20,747 nucleotides of DNA from contig NZ_JAVLAT010000006.1 in assembly GCF_032190615.1 (NCBI RefSeq), forward strand, positions 1-20,747, read 5' to 3'. The first letter of the stretch is position 1; the number at the start of each line of letters is the position of its first letter. The position numbers were made by a program, and so were the translations under genes. Shown here piece after piece: positions 20,311-20,747 of this stretch. The notes below the pieces were generated by a model. The model worked only from the letters and a program-made list of their open reading frames with translations, searched no databases and was not told the DNA's origin. The stretch comes from Brucella pseudogrignonensis. GTDB lineage: Bacteria > Pseudomonadota > Alphaproteobacteria > Rhizobiales > Rhizobiaceae.

Positions 20311-20747
20311 TTATTCGTCGGGGTCGCGGTCTGATGGGGTTTGTGGTCGTGCGAGATTGCCTTTGGAAAAAGTATAGCCGGTTTCCACTGCATTGCGCCC
20401 AAACTTGTTGCGCAAGTTGTCAATTGCACCTTCCGCTACCGCGCGTTTTGTGGCCGCGGTATCAACCAGATCGGGTGGATCGGCACGATCGTCAGCAGAT
20501 AATTCCCCTACACCAATTCCCAGTAGTCTGAACTTTGTTCCATCGATTTCCTTTTCTAGTAGCTGAAGGCCCGTGCGAAAAATGCGATCCGCAAGTTGCG
20601 TGGGGTCTGCGAGCTGGCGATTGCGGGTGCGTAGTTTAAAATCTTGTGTCTTGAGTTTGAGGATGACAGTGCGCCCCGCAATGTCGGCTGTCTTAAGGCG
20701 GTGTGAAACCTTTTCCGACAAAGCGCGTAGGACGGGTACGAGATCGT
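20311..20747 (-). CDS. dinB: DNA polymerase IV, C-terminal part (partial)
   Basis: Y-family polymerase that copies damaged DNA with low fidelity. Only the C-terminal ~145 residues are in the window; the frame is open to base 20747, so the start and the catalytic palm are outside. The part seen matches the little-finger (PAD) domain of bacterial DinB: '[20 protein letters not shown]' , '[20 protein letters not shown]' and '[20 protein letters not shown]', then a Lys/Arg/Asp-rich tail ending PSDRDPDE. In full-length DinB the last few residues would normally include a clamp-binding motif; none is obvious here. It is a chromosomal gene that marks the right side of the prophage junction. Confidence 0.92.
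   Translation of the reverse strand, partial: DLVPVLRALSEKVSHRLKTADIAGRTVILKLKTQDFKLRTRNRQLADPTQLADRIFRTGLQLLEKEIDGTKFRLLGIGVGELSADDRADPPDLVDTAATKRAVAEGAIDNLRNKFGRNAVETGYTFSKGNLARPQTPSDRDPDE

Noticed and set aside
1..20747. Integrase, repressor, insertion sequence or diversity-generating retroelement
   Set aside because: I saw no recombinase, transposase, reverse transcriptase or template/variable repeat pair in either strand; integration genes are probably outside the window.

Overview
The window is the late half of an integrated, tailed, HK97-type temperate phage (siphovirus architecture) together with its junction to a bacterial chromosome. The chromosomal part is a tRNA-Cys gene and the 3' end of dinB (DNA polymerase IV), both on the minus strand. 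Protein style, moderately high GC and a CTTGAC-type -35 box suggest an alphaproteobacterium of the Hyphomicrobiales, most likely the Brucella/Ochrobactrum group. That placement is an impression from the proteins, not a measured result.

Layout. Bases 1-311 are mostly non-coding and lead into the packaging genes. Bases 312-5571 hold the packaging and head module: small and large terminase, portal, prohead protease and major capsid protein. Bases 5632-7768 hold the head-tail joining module: a small unknown, a phiE125 gp8-like connector, an SPP1 gp16-like head closure protein, a DUF3168 tail terminator, an HK97 gp10-like protein and a second small unknown. Bases 7846-14894 hold the tail: tube protein, tail assembly chaperone with a -1 frame extension, tape measure, two tail-tip proteins, a cysteine peptidase, and a central hub/tip protein with a C-terminal fibronectin III domain. 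Bases 14959-16605 encode the tail fibre. Almost all these genes are on the plus strand with 1-8 bp stop/start overlaps, as in one long late operon. Hairpins lie after the capsid gene and before the tube and fibre genes.

Bases 16611-17421 are a break in the operon: a minus-strand 83-aa gene of unknown function (moron-like), a strong plus-strand terminator, a possible 33-aa minus-strand membrane peptide and a structured leader. Bases 17422-18890 are the lysis cassette: a GH24 endolysin with an unusual C-terminal membrane segment, an i-spanin, an o-spanin lipoprotein overlapping it in another frame, and a membrane-anchored coiled-coil protein that may be the holin. Bases 18892-19833 carry a minus-strand block of four small genes of unknown function with a candidate promoter and a hairpin leader. 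Bases 19988-20048 carry GCCACACC repeats next to the tRNA-Cys 3' end. The tRNA is the likely attachment site, so the prophage end is near 20100 and the chromosome continues to the right. Integrase, repressor and replication genes are not in the window and are presumably to the left of base 1.

Most interesting points: the probable programmed -1 frameshift in the tail chaperone; the repeats beside the tRNA as integrase arm-type sites; the membrane-tailed endolysin; and the two sets of uncharacterised minus-strand accessory genes. I did not find a clear new multi-gene defence or signalling system. The best place for one is the four-gene block at 18892-19833.
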